Assembly (NCBI GenBank): GCA_002321305.1
Contig: DCMF01000076.1
Span: forward strand, 490-6,809
Length of the DNA stretch: 6,320 bases
Direction of reading: 5' to 3'
Origin: Verrucomicrobia bacterium UBA1629
Lineage (GTDB): Bacteria; Verrucomicrobiota; Kiritimatiellia; RFP12; UBA1067
The stretch's first letter is position 1; each line of letters starts with the position of its first letter. Positions 6,279 to 6,320 of this stretch are shown here, piece by piece. The position numbers were made by a program, and so were the translations under genes. The notes beneath the pieces were generated by a model, which saw only the letters and a program-made list of their open reading frames with translations, did no database searches and was not told the origin of the DNA.

Positions 6279-6320
6279 ATGACGAACCGTGTACGCGTGT
6301 GCGTGTCGGCGGTCGGCCTC
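6279..6320 (+). CDS. Possible start of a third exported protein, truncated by the window end
   Basis: An ATG at 6279 opens a frame that is still open at the last base and reads MTNRVRVCVSAVGL. Two arginines followed by a hydrophobic stretch resemble the beginning of a signal peptide, as in the gene at 2906. Eleven of the thirteen codons after the ATG end in G or C, in keeping with the large genes. The nearest in-frame stop upstream is TGA at 6231-6233. The ribosome binding site is poor: a GGCGGG directly abuts the ATG and AAAAAGG is about 20 bases away. With only 14 codons visible this is a suggestion, and a chance frame in GC-rich DNA is possible. Confidence 0.3.
   Translation, partial: MTNRVRVCVSAVGL

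Overview
The window looks like the end of a contig from a very GC-rich, Gram-negative, polysaccharide-degrading bacterium. The two large genes use G or C in most third codon positions, both products are secreted beta-helix proteins, and one ends in an esterase. Repeat-rich surface beta-helix proteins next to carbohydrate-active enzymes are typical of the PVC group, especially Kiritimatiellota and related Verrucomicrobiota/Lentisphaerota. This placement rests on protein style alone; there is no marker gene.

Layout. Positions 1-19 are an unbroken G run, probably an artefact at the contig edge. From 20 to 2881 runs a 5'-truncated gene. It encodes the tail of a signal peptide, then two tandem beta-helix modules with a beta-rich spacer between them, then a C-terminal beta-rich domain of unknown function. 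After a 24-bp gap with a good ribosome binding site, 2906-5683 encodes a 925-residue secreted protein. Its N-terminal two thirds resemble a GH110-type beta-helix (exo-alpha-galactosidase family) and its C-terminal third a sialate O-acetylesterase-like SGNH esterase.

Positions 5684-6278 hold no convincing gene. They are dense in inverted and direct repeats: a 120-bp foldback with two 14-bp direct repeats inside it, alternative local hairpins, a bulged hairpin followed at once by a GGGG-TCTGT-CCCC hairpin, and an AT-rich patch with helically spaced repeats. A possible terminator lies at 6207-6248. At 6279 an ATG opens a frame that runs off the window and reads like the start of another exported protein.

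How the parts may work together (inference): the two genes are probably co-transcribed. The first product would be a large surface or extracellular beta-helix protein. The second would be a two-domain enzyme that removes O-acetyl groups and alpha-linked galactose from the same decorated glycan, such as a host mucin-type or algal galactan. The GH110-esterase fusion is the most interesting item in the window. The structured intergenic region is the second, and looks like a decayed or dispersed repeat element.
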